From: Agromyces aureus | GTDB lineage: Bacteria > Actinomycetota > Actinomycetes > Actinomycetales > Microbacteriaceae | Assembly: GCF_001660485.1 (NCBI RefSeq) | Contig: NZ_CP013979.1 | Span: 1,860,001-1,924,000, forward strand | DNA length: 64,000 bases | Reading direction: 5' to 3' | Shown here: positions 34,858 to 44,812 of the stretch, piece by piece | How the letters are laid out: every line of letters starts with the position of its first letter | How positions within the stretch are numbered: position 1 is the first letter of the stretch | Translations under genes and position numbers: made by a program | The notes under the pieces: generated by a model | What the model saw: only the letters and a program-made list of their open reading frames with translations | What the model was told of the DNA's origin: nothing | Database searches by the model: none

Positions 34858-37800
34858 TTGGCCGGCTTCACCTCCTGGTTGCGTGCACGCAAGACCCTCG
34901 CGTCAGGCGTCGCGATCGCCGTGCTGGTCGGTGCACCGGTGACGGTCGCCGTGCTGCATCAGGGCTTCCCCGTGACGGATCCCGACCTCCGGGCCCGGGA
35001 AGTCTGGGTGACCAACGCCGAGGAGCTGCTCGCCGGTCGCCTCAATCGGCAGATCGAGGAGCTCGACGCCGCGGTCTCCACCGCCTCGAACGAGGCCGAC
35101 GTCTTCCAACGCGGCGATGACGCGTTCGTCTACGACCCCGCCGTCGGATCCATCGAACGCATCGATCCGTCGTTCACGACGCTCTCGCAGCGCATCGACG
35201 TGCCGCCGGCCTCGAAGATCGCGTACGGCGGCGACGTCATCGCGGTGCTCTCGCCCGCCGGCGAGCTCTGGAACGTGCAGGCCGGAGCCGAGCTGCAGTT
35301 CGACTGGCGCGGCACCGACCCGATCGCGAAGCTCGGCGACGACGCCGAGGTCGCGGTGTCCGACAAGGGCACCATCTTCGCGACCTCGGTCGAGAAGGGC
35401 ACGCTCAAGACCTTCGTGCGCGGAGCGGCCGACGACCCGACCACGACCGAGGTGAAAGATCTCGGCGAACACCAGCTGGCCGCCGTCGGCGAACGCGCCG
35501 TCGTGTTCGACGAAGAGCGCAATACGGTCGTCGTCGACGGCCGAGAGACCGAGCTGCCGTCCGAGGGTCTGCGCCTCCAGCAGTCGGGCGCCGAACACGA
35601 CACCGCCTACATCGCCACGGCGACCGGCATCATCGAGCTCGGTCTCGCCGACGGCGCCGTCCGCGAACTCGATGCCGAGGCTCCCGCCGGATCGAGCGGC
35701 GCTGCGGATGTCGCGGCGCCCGTCTGGCTCGACGGCTGCGTGCACGGGGCGTGGGCCGAAGCCGGTCGCTACCTCTCGTCGTGCGACGGCGAGGAGCCGC
35801 GGCTGCTCGACATCGACCAGCCGACCGCCGGAGCCAGGCTCGAGTTCAGGGTCAACCGCGACGTGATCGCGCTCAACAACCTCACCAACGGCAACGCCTG
35901 GCTGGTCGACTCCGACCTCAGACTCGTCGACAACTGGGAGGAGGTGACGCCGCCCGAGGAGAGCGAGGAGCTCGAGGGCGACGAGAAGAGCGCGCAGCAG
36001 ACCTTCGAGGACACCATCGCCGAGCGCACCGATCAGAACCGCCCGCCGATCGCCCGAGACGACGATTTCGGTGCCCGCCCTGGGCGCACCACGATCCTCG
36101 AGGTGCTCGAGAACGACACCGACCCCGACGGCGATGTGCTCTCCGTGTCCTCGGTCACCGAGATCCCCGAGTCGATGGGGCGCATCGAGCAGATCGACGG
36201 CGGCCGCGCGCTGCAGTTCTCGCCCGCCGCCGGCGCCGCCGGCACCGTCTCGTTCAGGTACTCCGTCGACGACGGTCGCGGCGGTGTCGCCGAGGCATCC
36301 GTGAATGTGCGCGTCGTGCCCGACAGCGAGAACACGGCGCCGGTGTCGTCGCGCTCAGGGGCCATCAGCGTCGAGCAGGGGCAGCAGGTCTCGTACAACG
36401 TGCTGACCGACTGGATCGATCCCGACGGCGACGACCTCTACCTGGTCAACGCCTCGCCGATCGGCGGCGACTCCGTGCGCTTCAGCCCCGACGGCAACCT
36501 CACCTTCCAGCACCGCTCCGCCGAACTCGGCCAGAAGGAGGTGCAGTTCACGGTCTCCGACGGGCAGACCGCGGCGACGGGCACCCTCACGGTCGACGTG
36601 AAGCCGTCCGGCTCGCTGAACCCGATCGGCACGCCCGACTTCGCCAGGGTCTTCGTCGGCGAGAAGACGCTCATCGAGCCGCTCGTGAACGACATCTCGC
36701 CCTCGGGGGCGCCGCTGACCCTCATCGGCGTCGAAGATCCGCCAGAGGGCGCAGAGATCACGCCCAACCTCGAGCGCGGTTCCATCTCGTTCTCCAGCGC
36801 CGAGGCGGGCGAATACGTGTTCGTCTACAACCTGGGCGCCGGTGCCGCGGTGAGCGTCGGACTCATCCGCGTGCAGGTCGTCGAGGAGCCCACCGAAGCG
36901 CTCCTTCCCATCGCGGTGAAGGACACGGCCTACCTGCGACCGGGCGAACCGCTCGCGATCCCCGTGCTGGCCAACGACGTCTCGCCCTCGGGCCGGGTGC
37001 TCGCGGTGCAGTCCGTCGACGACACGGGCACCGAGGGGCTCGTCTCGGTCGAGCTGATCACGAACACGGTCGTGCGGGTCACCGCCTCGGCCGCGATCGA
37101 ACGGCAGCTGCAGTTCGCCTACACCGTGTCCGACGGCATCGGCACGGCCACCACGACCGTTACGGTGGTGCCGGTTCCGCCGCTCGTGAAGGACCAGCCG
37201 CCGGTCGCGCTCGACGACACCGCCATCGTCCGGGCGGGCGACATCGTCACCGTGCCGGTCACGAAGAACGACTTCCACCCCGACGCCGCGGCGTTCCACG
37301 TGCTGCCCGAGCTGGGCCTCGGCGACGGCTTCCAGGGCCTCGCGTTCGTCGACGACGACACCGTGCGCTACCAGGCCCCCGACGAGCCGGGGCTCCACAG
37401 CCTCACCTACTCGATCGGCGACGACTCCGAGCAGACCGCGACGGCCAAGCTCACGTTCACCGTCGTGGGCCGCGGCAGCGACGGCAACCGGCCTCCGTTG
37501 CCGACCCCGATCACCTCGCGCACCTTCGCCGGCTCGGCCGTGAAGATCGACGTGCCGCTCGACGGGCTCGACCCCGACGGCGACTCGGTCACGCTGACCG
37601 GCATCAAGTCAGCGCCCACGCTCGGGCGCGTCTCCGATCGCACGAGCACGAGCCTGACCTATGAGGCCTCGCAGGGCTCGGCCGGCACCGACACGTTCAC
37701 GTACGAGGTGCGGGACGCCTACGGTGCGACGGCCGTCGGCACGATCCGCATCGGCGTGATCCCGCGGCCCGTCGTGCAGCTGCCGCCGACCGCGGTCGAC

Positions 37801-40200
37801 GATTCGATCGAGATGAAGCCCGGTCGCACCGCGTCGGTCGAGGTGCTGCTCAACGACTCCGACCCGAGCGGCTACAGCCTCCGCGTCGAGAGCCTGCCCG
37901 ATGTCGACGAGGGCCTCGAGGCCGAGATCCGCGACCTCCGTCGCGTGATCGTGAAGGCGCCCGAGCAGGAGGGCGCCTACACGATCCGATACGAGATCTC
38001 GAACGGTCACGGCGGCGCGGATGCCGCGTTCCTCCAGGTCGCGGTGACCGATGACGCCGTCATCCTCCCGCCGACCGCCGAAGACCAGGTCATCGAGCCC
38101 GAGGAGGTGCTCGACGGAGAAGACGTCACGGTGACCCCGCTCGCCGATGCGACGAACCCCGGCGGACTCGTCGAAGATCTCGTCGTCACGCTCGAGGGCC
38201 CCAACGCGTCGAAGGCCGAGGTCGACGCGAACGGACGCATCACGGTGACCCCCGGTCGCGAGCGCTTCGCCGTGGCGTACCGGCTCACGAACGAGCTCGA
38301 CGAGCTCTCGGCGATGGCGTTCGTGATCGTGCCGCCGGTGCCCGGCGGCGATACCGCGGTCGAGGAGACCCAGCGGCCCGAGGAGACCCCGAAGCCGAAG
38401 ACTCCCGAGGAGCTGCAGGCTGAAGAGAAGGCGAAGTTCCCTGCGCCGTACCTGAAGAACCTCGACCCGATCGTCGTGCCCATGAACGGCAAGATCGCCT
38501 GGGGCGTGAACGAACTCGTCGAGGTGCCCTCCGGCAACCCCGCCCTCATCCTCTCCGCCACCGCGAGCGCCACCGACGAGAACGTCCTTCTCGACGGCAC
38601 GCGCATGCAGTACGTGCCCAAGAAGGACTATCGCGGCCAGGCATCGCTCACCTTCGAGGTGACCGACGGCAAGAGCGCCGACGACCCGATCGGACGCACG
38701 GCGATCCTCACGCTGCCGATCACCGTCGGCGACCCCGACTTCAACGACACGCCGCCGAGCTTCACCCCTCGATCCGAGAAGATCGAGGCCGGCGAGAAGG
38801 CGCGAACGGTCGATCTTCGCCAGTCGAGCGACCAGCCGAACCGCGAGAACATCGAGCGCTTCACGTACACGAACCTCGGCGGCACGTCGGCCGACATCCA
38901 GGCCGAGATCATCGACGGTGCGACGCTCTCGTTCAAGTCGCCGCTCGGCGTGCAGCCCGGCACCAAGACGAGACTGACGTTCGACGTGAACTTCAACGAG
39001 TTCACCGTGCCCGGGTACGTCGACGTGACGGTCGTCTCCTCGACGAGGGCGATGCCGAAGACCTCGGATGACGGCCCCTTCGAGATGAACCGCAGCCAGA
39101 GTCTGCCCATCGACGTGCTCGCCAACGACTTCAACCCGTTCGCGCAAGACGGGGTGCCGCTCAAGGTCATCGGCGCCGAGATCGATCAGGCCTCGGTCGG
39201 CTCCACCGCCACGGTCTCGTTCACCGCCAAGGACATCACCGTTCGAACCGGCGCCGCCTTCACCGGCACGCTGAGCGTGATCTACCGCATCGAGGACGGC
39301 ACGAGGGATCCCGCGCGGCAGACCACCGGGCGAGCGACCGTCATCGTGCGCGCGCCACCGGACGCACCGAACACCCCGACGGCGACCGCATCCGACGGCC
39401 AGGCCACCGTGCGCTGGGACGCGCCGGCGACGAACAACTCGCCCATCTCCGGCTACGAGGTCAGTTGGTCTGGCGGAAGCAAGTCCTTCGGTGCGGGTGC
39501 GGCCGGCACCGCCCAGTCGATCACCGGGCTCACCAACGGAACGACCTACTCGTTCCAGGTGCGCGCGGAGAACGCGAAGGGCTGGGGAGCCTGGTCGTCG
39601 GCGAGCACGGCCGTGACCCCGTACGGCACGCCCGGCGCGCCCGGCGTGAGCGTCAGCTCGAGCGGCTACGCGCCGGCGACCATCACCGCGTCTTGGAGCG
39701 CCCCGGCCTCCGGCGGTGGATCGCTCACCTACAAGGCGCGTATCGATGGCGGCAACTGGCGCGACGTCGGTGGTTCGCGATCGACCTCGTTCGGCGGGGT
39801 CGGCGCCGGAACCCACAGGGTCGAGGTCGTCGCCACCAACTCGGGCAACAAGGAGGGACCGGCCGGCTCCGATGCCGTCGGCGTCTCCAACCCGCCGCCG
39901 CCGCCGAGAACGGTGTCGCTCTCCAAGGGCGAGCGCGTGGGGTACTACAGCGGCCAGTACGGCTACTGCGGTGGCAACTGCTGGTTCTACAACGTGAGCG
40001 TCTCCAACTTCCAACCCGGAACGACCGTGCAGATGGTGCCCTACTGCAACGGCGGGGCGCTGAACGGTCGCTACAACATCTCGATCGACGGCAACGGCAA
40101 CGGCAGTTTCGTCGGCCGGTGGAACGGCAGCATCCCGTCGAGCTTCTGCGGCGACGTCGGGTCGGTCACTGTCGACGGGGTTCGCAGCAACAACTGGTGA
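34858..40200 (+). CDS. Giant surface protein with Ig/cadherin-like repeats and fibronectin type III domains
   Basis: 1,780 residues. TTG start with GAGGAG 6 nt upstream; no better start is near. One N-terminal helix (about 14-36) anchors it outside. Residues about 40-380 look like a beta-propeller. About eleven repeats follow (395-1496), most beginning PPxAxDD and containing VLxNDxDPxGD, the calcium-associated cadherin-like/tandem-95 type. Two FN3 domains lie at about 1500-1590 and 1590-1680, then a Pro5 stretch and a C-terminal domain with four Cys and many Trp/Tyr/Gly. The repeats probably form a long Ca2+-stiffened stalk. It matches the FN3 protein of bifidobacterial PFNA clusters, proposed to contact host or partner surfaces. 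Confidence 0.9.
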   Translation: MAGFTSWLRARKTLASGVAIAVLVGAPVTVAVLHQGFPVTDPDLRAREVWVTNAEELLAGRLNRQIEELDAAVSTASNEADVFQRGDDAFVYDPAVGSIERIDPSFTTLSQRIDVPPASKIAYGGDVIAVLSPAGELWNVQAGAELQFDWRGTDPIAKLGDDAEVAVSDKGTIFATSVEKGTLKTFVRGAADDPTTTEVKDLGEHQLAAVGERAVVFDEERNTVVVDGRETELPSEGLRLQQSGAEHDTAYIATATGIIELGLADGAVRELDAEAPAGSSGAADVAAPVWLDGCVHGAWAEAGRYLSSCDGEEPRLLDIDQPTAGARLEFRVNRDVIALNNLTNGNAWLVDSDLRLVDNWEEVTPPEESEELEGDEKSAQQTFEDTIAERTDQNRPPIARDDDFGARPGRTTILEVLENDTDPDGDVLSVSSVTEIPESMGRIEQIDGGRALQFSPAAGAAGTVSFRYSVDDGRGGVAEASVNVRVVPDSENTAPVSSRSGAISVEQGQQVSYNVLTDWIDPDGDDLYLVNASPIGGDSVRFSPDGNLTFQHRSAELGQKEVQFTVSDGQTAATGTLTVDVKPSGSLNPIGTPDFARVFVGEKTLIEPLVNDISPSGAPLTLIGVEDPPEGAEITPNLERGSISFSSAEAGEYVFVYNLGAGAAVSVGLIRVQVVEEPTEALLPIAVKDTAYLRPGEPLAIPVLANDVSPSGRVLAVQSVDDTGTEGLVSVELITNTVVRVTASAAIERQLQFAYTVSDGIGTATTTVTVVPVPPLVKDQPPVALDDTAIVRAGDIVTVPVTKNDFHPDAAAFHVLPELGLGDGFQGLAFVDDDTVRYQAPDEPGLHSLTYSIGDDSEQTATAKLTFTVVGRGSDGNRPPLPTPITSRTFAGSAVKIDVPLDGLDPDGDSVTLTGIKSAPTLGRVSDRTSTSLTYEASQGSAGTDTFTYEVRDAYGATAVGTIRIGVIPRPVVQLPPTAVDDSIEMKPGRTASVEVLLNDSDPSGYSLRVESLPDVDEGLEAEIRDLRRVIVKAPEQEGAYTIRYEISNGHGGADAAFLQVAVTDDAVILPPTAEDQVIEPEEVLDGEDVTVTPLADATNPGGLVEDLVVTLEGPNASKAEVDANGRITVTPGRERFAVAYRLTNELDELSAMAFVIVPPVPGGDTAVEETQRPEETPKPKTPEELQAEEKAKFPAPYLKNLDPIVVPMNGKIAWGVNELVEVPSGNPALILSATASATDENVLLDGTRMQYVPKKDYRGQASLTFEVTDGKSADDPIGRTAILTLPITVGDPDFNDTPPSFTPRSEKIEAGEKARTVDLRQSSDQPNRENIERFTYTNLGGTSADIQAEIIDGATLSFKSPLGVQPGTKTRLTFDVNFNEFTVPGYVDVTVVSSTRAMPKTSDDGPFEMNRSQSLPIDVLANDFNPFAQDGVPLKVIGAEIDQASVGSTATVSFTAKDITVRTGAAFTGTLSVIYRIEDGTRDPARQTTGRATVIVRAPPDAPNTPTATASDGQATVRWDAPATNNSPISGYEVSWSGGSKSFGAGAAGTAQSITGLTNGTTYSFQVRAENAKGWGAWSSASTAVTPYGTPGAPGVSVSSSGYAPATITASWSAPASGGGSLTYKARIDGGNWRDVGGSRSTSFGGVGAGTHRVEVVATNSGNKEGPAGSDAVGVSNPPPPPRTVSLSKGERVGYYSGQYGYCGGNCWFYNVSVSNFQPGTTVQMVPYCNGGALNGRYNISIDGNGNGSFVGRWNGSIPSSFCGDVGSVTVDGVRSNNW

Positions 40201-40254
40201 GGTGCGGCCCGGACGTCCGGCCGGTACACCGCAGAACTACGTGAGGAAACAGAA

Positions 40255-41223
40255 ATGGCAGTAACGCAGGAGCAGGCGCAGTGGTTCCAGGACGCCTTCT
40301 CGAAGCTCGTCGACAACATCGACCAGGCGATCCTCGGCAAGCGCCAGATCATCGAACTCGTCGTGACGGCGCTGCTCTCCGACGGGCACGTGCTGCTCGA
40401 GGACTTCCCGGGCACCGGCAAGACGGTGCTCGCCAAGGCCCTCGCGAACACGCTCGACGGCACGCACTCCCGCATCCAGTTCACGCCCGACCTGCTGCCC
40501 TCGGATGTCACGGGCGTCACGATCTTCGACCAGGGCAAGGGGCAGTTCGAGTTCCACCGCGGCCCGATCTTCGCCTCGATCGTGCTCGCCGACGAGATCA
40601 ACCGCGCGAGCCCGAAGACCCAGTCCGCGCTCCTCGAGGTCATGGAGGAGGGGCGTGTCACGGTCGACGGCGTCGGCTACGAGGTCGGCAGCCCGTTCAT
40701 GGTCATCGCCACGCAGAACCCGGTCGAGCAGGCGGGCACCTACTCGCTGCCCGAGGCGCAGCTCGACCGCTTCCTCATCAAGACCTCGCTCGGGTACCCC
40801 GACCACGAGACCGCGGTGACGCTGCTGCTCGACTCGGCCAACCGTGCCCGCGCGGCGAACGTCACGCCGATCATCGCCTCGAGCTCGGTGACGACGATGG
40901 CCAAGCTCGCGTCGGAGGTCTACGTCGACGCCTCGGTGCTCTCGTACCTCAACGAACTCGTCACCGGCACCCGGACGCACAAGGACTCGGCGCTCGGCGT
41001 CAGCATGCGAGGAGCCCTCGCGCTCGCCCGCGCGACGAAGACCTGGGCGATCGCCCACGGCCGCACCTATGTCACGCCCGACGACGTGCGGGAGCTCGCG
41101 ATCCCCGTGCTCGCGCACCGCATCATCATCGACCCCGAGGCCGAGTTCGCCGGCGCCACGGCCGAGGACATCGTGTCGTCGGTGATCGTCGACGTCGCGC
41201 CGCCCGCCTACCGCGCCGCATGA
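40255..41223 (+). CDS. MoxR-family AAA+ ATPase (copy 1)
   Basis: 322 residues. Walker A DFPGTGKTVLAKAL near residue 50, Walker B VLADEINRASPKTQSALLEVMEEG, and the MoxR sensor segment VIATQNPVEQAGTYSLPEAQLDRF. C-terminal lid domain follows. MoxR proteins act as chaperone-like ATPases, usually with the DUF58 and transglutaminase proteins encoded next to them. GAGGAAA precedes the ATG; the stop overlaps the DUF58 start (ATGA). Confidence 0.95.
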   Translation: MAVTQEQAQWFQDAFSKLVDNIDQAILGKRQIIELVVTALLSDGHVLLEDFPGTGKTVLAKALANTLDGTHSRIQFTPDLLPSDVTGVTIFDQGKGQFEFHRGPIFASIVLADEINRASPKTQSALLEVMEEGRVTVDGVGYEVGSPFMVIATQNPVEQAGTYSLPEAQLDRFLIKTSLGYPDHETAVTLLLDSANRARAANVTPIIASSSVTTMAKLASEVYVDASVLSYLNELVTGTRTHKDSALGVSMRGALALARATKTWAIAHGRTYVTPDDVRELAIPVLAHRIIIDPEAEFAGATAEDIVSSVIVDVAPPAYRAA

Positions 41224-42518
41224 CCGCCGAGCCGCGCGCGCCCCGACCCCCGTCGCAGGCGCGATTCGCCGCGCGGGCCGTCGGGCGTTCGCTCGCGGCA
41301 TCCGCTCGATCGGTGCAGCAGGTCGTGGCACGAGGTGCCCGCAAGTTCGCCGAGGTGACGTCACCGGTCACCGATGTGATCTCGGTCACGGGCCGTCTCG
41401 TGCTGCTCGCATCGCTCGTGTCCTTCATCGCCGCCTGGCTGCTCGGCTGGATCGAACTCGCGTTCCTGGGCGCGACGCTCCTGGCCGCGCTGCTCGTGAG
41501 CGTGCCGTTCACGCTCGGGCGCATGCACTACCGCGTCTCGGTCGCGCTGCAGCCGACGCGCGTCGTCGCGGGGGAGCGGGCCTTCGGCCGTCTCCTCGTC
41601 GTGAACACGGGTGCGAAGCCGTCGATCCCGTCACGCCTCGAGCTGCCCGTCGGCGCCGGGCTCGCCGAGTTCATCGTGCCCGCGCTGCCGACCGCCGCCG
41701 ATCACGAGGAGCTCTTCGCCGTGCCCACGAGCCGCCGAGCGGTGATCGTGGCGGGGCCCGCCGTCTCGGTGCGCGGCGACCAGCTCGGCCTGCTCCGGCG
41801 CATCGTGCGGTGGAGCGAGCCCGTCGAGCTCTTCGTCCATCCGGTCACCGCCCGACTCAAGCCGTCGGCGGCCGGGCTCGTGCGCGACCTCGAGGGCGAG
41901 GTCACGAAGACCATCACCGACAACGACATCTCCTTCCATGCACTGCGCGCATACCAGCCCGGAGATGCCCTCCGCAACGTGCACTGGCGCACCTCGGCCC
42001 GCACCGGGCAGCTCATGGTGCGCCAGTACGAGGAGACCCGTCGATCGCAGCTCGCGCTGCTGCAGCGCACCGAGCGTTCGAGCTACGCGTCCGACGAGGA
42101 GTTCGAACTCGGCGTCTCCGTGCTCGCCTCGCTCGGCGTGCAGGTGATCCGTGACGCCACGCGGGTCGACGTGCTCACCGAGGCGCTCACGCTCCGCACG
42201 GCGACCCCCACCGCACTGCTCGACGACACGAGCCGCGTCGTCGCGGCCTCCGGGGCGTTCGACTCGATGCGGGCATTCGTGCGCGAGCGCACCAAGCGCC
42301 TGTCGGCGCCCAGTGTGGCCATCATCGTCGCCGGCTCGGGCGTGCCGCTCGCGGAATTCCGCTCGGCCGAGACCGTCTTCGGCGCTGACACGCAGACCCT
42401 CGGGTTCCGGGTCGAGCTCGGCGCGGCGTCTCGCATCGCGAAGGTCGCGGGCACCACGGTCGTCACGGTCGGCTCGCTCTCCGATCTCGCCCGACTCGTC
42501 GGAAGGGTGCGCCCGTGA
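41220..42518 (+). CDS. DUF58 domain protein (copy 1)
   Basis: 432 residues. Two N-terminal helices (about 58-100) precede a cytosolic or extracytoplasmic beta-rich region and the DUF58 signature ISFHALRAYQPGDALRNVHWRTSARTGQLMVRQYE (about 240-275). The remaining part is VWA-like in predicted pattern. DUF58 proteins are the standard partners of MoxR ATPases. Co-translated with the ATPase before it and the transglutaminase-like gene after it (GTGA). Confidence 0.92.
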   Translation: MTAEPRAPRPPSQARFAARAVGRSLAASARSVQQVVARGARKFAEVTSPVTDVISVTGRLVLLASLVSFIAAWLLGWIELAFLGATLLAALLVSVPFTLGRMHYRVSVALQPTRVVAGERAFGRLLVVNTGAKPSIPSRLELPVGAGLAEFIVPALPTAADHEELFAVPTSRRAVIVAGPAVSVRGDQLGLLRRIVRWSEPVELFVHPVTARLKPSAAGLVRDLEGEVTKTITDNDISFHALRAYQPGDALRNVHWRTSARTGQLMVRQYEETRRSQLALLQRTERSSYASDEEFELGVSVLASLGVQVIRDATRVDVLTEALTLRTATPTALLDDTSRVVAASGAFDSMRAFVRERTKRLSAPSVAIIVAGSGVPLAEFRSAETVFGADTQTLGFRVELGAASRIAKVAGTTVVTVGSLSDLARLVGRVRP

Positions 42519-44806
42519 GCCGCATTCCCCGTACCGCCGTCATCGACCTGGCCGTGCTGTCGGTGCTCTCGCTGCTCGCGGTCCTCGGATTCGAGACCAG
42601 CTTCGGCAACCTCGACTTCCTGCTCGCCGCCACCGCGGGGCTCGTCGTCGGAACGGTCGCCGCGGTGCTCGGCACCATGCTCCGGCTCGGCGTGCTCACG
42701 ACCATCCTGCTCGGCCTGGCGATGTACTTCGTGCTCGGCACCCCCTTCACGATGCCGGATTCGGCGATCTTCGGCGTGCTGCCGAGCCTGACCTCGCTCG
42801 CGGGCCTCGCCATCGGCGCCGTCTACGGCTGGGCCGACATCCTCACGATCGGCACGCCGGTCGAGGCGCCCTATTACGTGGCGGTCGTGCCCTACGTCGC
42901 CGCCTGGGCCGTCGCTCTGGGCGGGTCCATGCTCGTGCTCCGCTGGCTCCCGCGCAAGCGCACGGCGCTGCGCGGTGCCGTCATCCTCATCGGGCCGGTG
43001 CTGCTCTTCGTGTCGGGCATCCTGCTCGGCACCGACGAGGCCTTCTACGCCGGCGTTCGCGGGGTCGCGTTCGGGGTGATCGCGCTCGTGTGGCTCGCCT
43101 GGCGACGCGGGTCGGACGTCGAGACCGACGCGGTCGGCGCCAGGCGGCTTCGCAACCAGAAGCTCCGCGGCTCGGCGGTCGTCGTCGCCGGTGCGGTCGC
43201 GATCGGCGCCGTCGCCGGACTGGCGGTCGCCCCGGTCGCGCCCGACCGATTCGTGCTCCGCGACGAGGTCGTGCCCCCGTTCGATCCGCTCGAGTTCTCG
43301 AGTCCGCTCGCCGGGTTCCGCACCTACACGAAGGACCTCGCCGAGGAGCCGCTGTTCACGGTCACCGGACTCGAGCCGGGCGACGCGCTCCGGCTCGCGA
43401 CGATGAACTCCTACACGGGTCGGCTCTGGAACGTCGCCGGTCCCGGAGACTCCGACGACGACGGCGGATACGCCATCACCGGGCAGACCCTCCCGCAGCC
43501 CCCGCTCGCCGAGCTCGGCAGCTCGCGCACCATCGAGGTCGAGGTCGCCGACTACGACGACGTCTGGCTTCCGACGGTCGGGTACGGCAGTGACCTCCGG
43601 CTCGAGGACGCCGACAGCGCCGCGCGCGTCGGCGACCTCCGCTACAACGCGGCCGCCGGCACCGCGGTGCTGACGAGCGGTGTCGGCGAAGGCACCAGGT
43701 ACCGCCTCGAGGCGAACACGCAGATCGAGCCCAGCGACGAGGACCTCGCCGATGTGCCGGTCGCCACGGTCGAACTGCCGCCCGTCGAGAACGTGCCCGA
43801 CGTGGTCACGGCCAAGGGCGAGGAGTACGCGGGCGACGCGACCACGCCGATCGAGCAGCTCCGCAACATCGAGCGCGGCCTCAAGACGAACGGATTCCTG
43901 AGTCACGGTCTCGCGTCCGACTCGATCGCCTCGCGTGCCGGCCACGGCGCCGACCGGCTCATCGAGCTGTTCACGCGGTCATCCATGGTGGGCGACGAGG
44001 AGCAGTACGCCGCGGCCATGGCGCTGATGGCGCGCCAGCTCGGGTACCCGGCGCGCGTCGTCATGGGGTTCGCGCCCGAGATCGGCGGCGAGGGCGAGAC
44101 CGTCGAGGTGGTCGGCGACGACGTCACCGCGTGGGTCGAGGTGCCGTTCGAGGGTGTCGGCTGGGTCTCGTTCCGCCCGACCCCCGAGGCGGTCGACGCG
44201 CCCCAGGATCAGACCCCGAAGCCCAAGTCCGAGCCGCAGCCGCAGGTGCGTCAGCCGCCTCGCGCCGAGCAGATCGAGGATGACCTCCTCTCGACGGTCG
44301 AGATCGACGACACCGACGACGAGGACAAGGACCGCCCGTTCGCGATTCCGGGGTGGGTGTGGGTCGCGACCGCCTCGCTCGGAATCCCGTTGGCGATCGT
44401 GTTCCTGCCGATGCTCGTCGTCGCGATGGCCAAGGAGCGTCGCCGTCGCAGGCGCCGTTCGCGCCCGAACGAGATCGCGGCGGCCGCGGCCTGGGACGAA
44501 CTCATCGACCGGTACGCCGAGCTCGGGTTCGAACCGCCCGAGCGGGCGTCGCGACGGCAGACCGCTGGCGTCCTCGAACGACAGGCCGTCGAGCAGGGCG
44601 TCGTGTCGACGATGGAGCCGGACACGCTGCGCCTCGGCACGTTCGCGGCGAGCGTCGACCGCGACGTGTTCGACGGACAGCAGGTCGCCAGCGAGACCGT
44701 CGTGCAGCGATGGAGCGAGGCGGATGCCGCGGCCGAGACGGTCACGGCCGCGGTCGGGCGTTCGCGCCGGCTCATCGCCAGGTACCGCTTGCGCCGTCGC
44801 CGATAG
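42515..44806 (+). CDS. Transglutaminase-like membrane protein lacking the catalytic triad
   Basis: 763 residues with the TgpA layout: about six or seven N-terminal helices, an external transglutaminase-fold domain (about 270-590), one more helix (about 611-633), then a basic stretch and a DUF4129-like cytosolic tail. The fold is recognisable from [24 protein letters not shown] and [19 protein letters not shown]. However, the nucleophile Cys position is Glu495, the His position is Thr538 and the acidic position is Arg554. The homologue at the end of this window keeps Cys and His. It should therefore be catalytically inactive, acting as a scaffold or binding module. Its TAG stop lies within the next gene's -10 box. 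Confidence 0.88.
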   Translation: MSRIPRTAVIDLAVLSVLSLLAVLGFETSFGNLDFLLAATAGLVVGTVAAVLGTMLRLGVLTTILLGLAMYFVLGTPFTMPDSAIFGVLPSLTSLAGLAIGAVYGWADILTIGTPVEAPYYVAVVPYVAAWAVALGGSMLVLRWLPRKRTALRGAVILIGPVLLFVSGILLGTDEAFYAGVRGVAFGVIALVWLAWRRGSDVETDAVGARRLRNQKLRGSAVVVAGAVAIGAVAGLAVAPVAPDRFVLRDEVVPPFDPLEFSSPLAGFRTYTKDLAEEPLFTVTGLEPGDALRLATMNSYTGRLWNVAGPGDSDDDGGYAITGQTLPQPPLAELGSSRTIEVEVADYDDVWLPTVGYGSDLRLEDADSAARVGDLRYNAAAGTAVLTSGVGEGTRYRLEANTQIEPSDEDLADVPVATVELPPVENVPDVVTAKGEEYAGDATTPIEQLRNIERGLKTNGFLSHGLASDSIASRAGHGADRLIELFTRSSMVGDEEQYAAAMALMARQLGYPARVVMGFAPEIGGEGETVEVVGDDVTAWVEVPFEGVGWVSFRPTPEAVDAPQDQTPKPKSEPQPQVRQPPRAEQIEDDLLSTVEIDDTDDEDKDRPFAIPGWVWVATASLGIPLAIVFLPMLVVAMAKERRRRRRRSRPNEIAAAAAWDELIDRYAELGFEPPERASRRQTAGVLERQAVEQGVVSTMEPDTLRLGTFAASVDRDVFDGQQVASETVVQRWSEADAAAETVTAAVGRSRRLIARYRLRRRR

Positions 44807-44809
44807 ACT
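44804..44809 (+). promoter_or_regulatory. -10 box TAGACT for the FHA gene, overlapping a stop codon
   Basis: The TAG is the stop of the transglutaminase-like gene. A transcript starting 6 nt further on would begin at the GTG at 44816, giving a leaderless FHA mRNA separate from the long operon. Confidence 0.5.
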
Positions 44810-44812
44810 GGC

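Noticed and set aside
42151..43593. 480-codon alternative-frame ORF across DUF58 and the transglutaminase-like gene
   Set aside because: Arg/Ala/Pro-rich shadow frame with no start context; the two real genes are coupled by GTGA and show family motifs.
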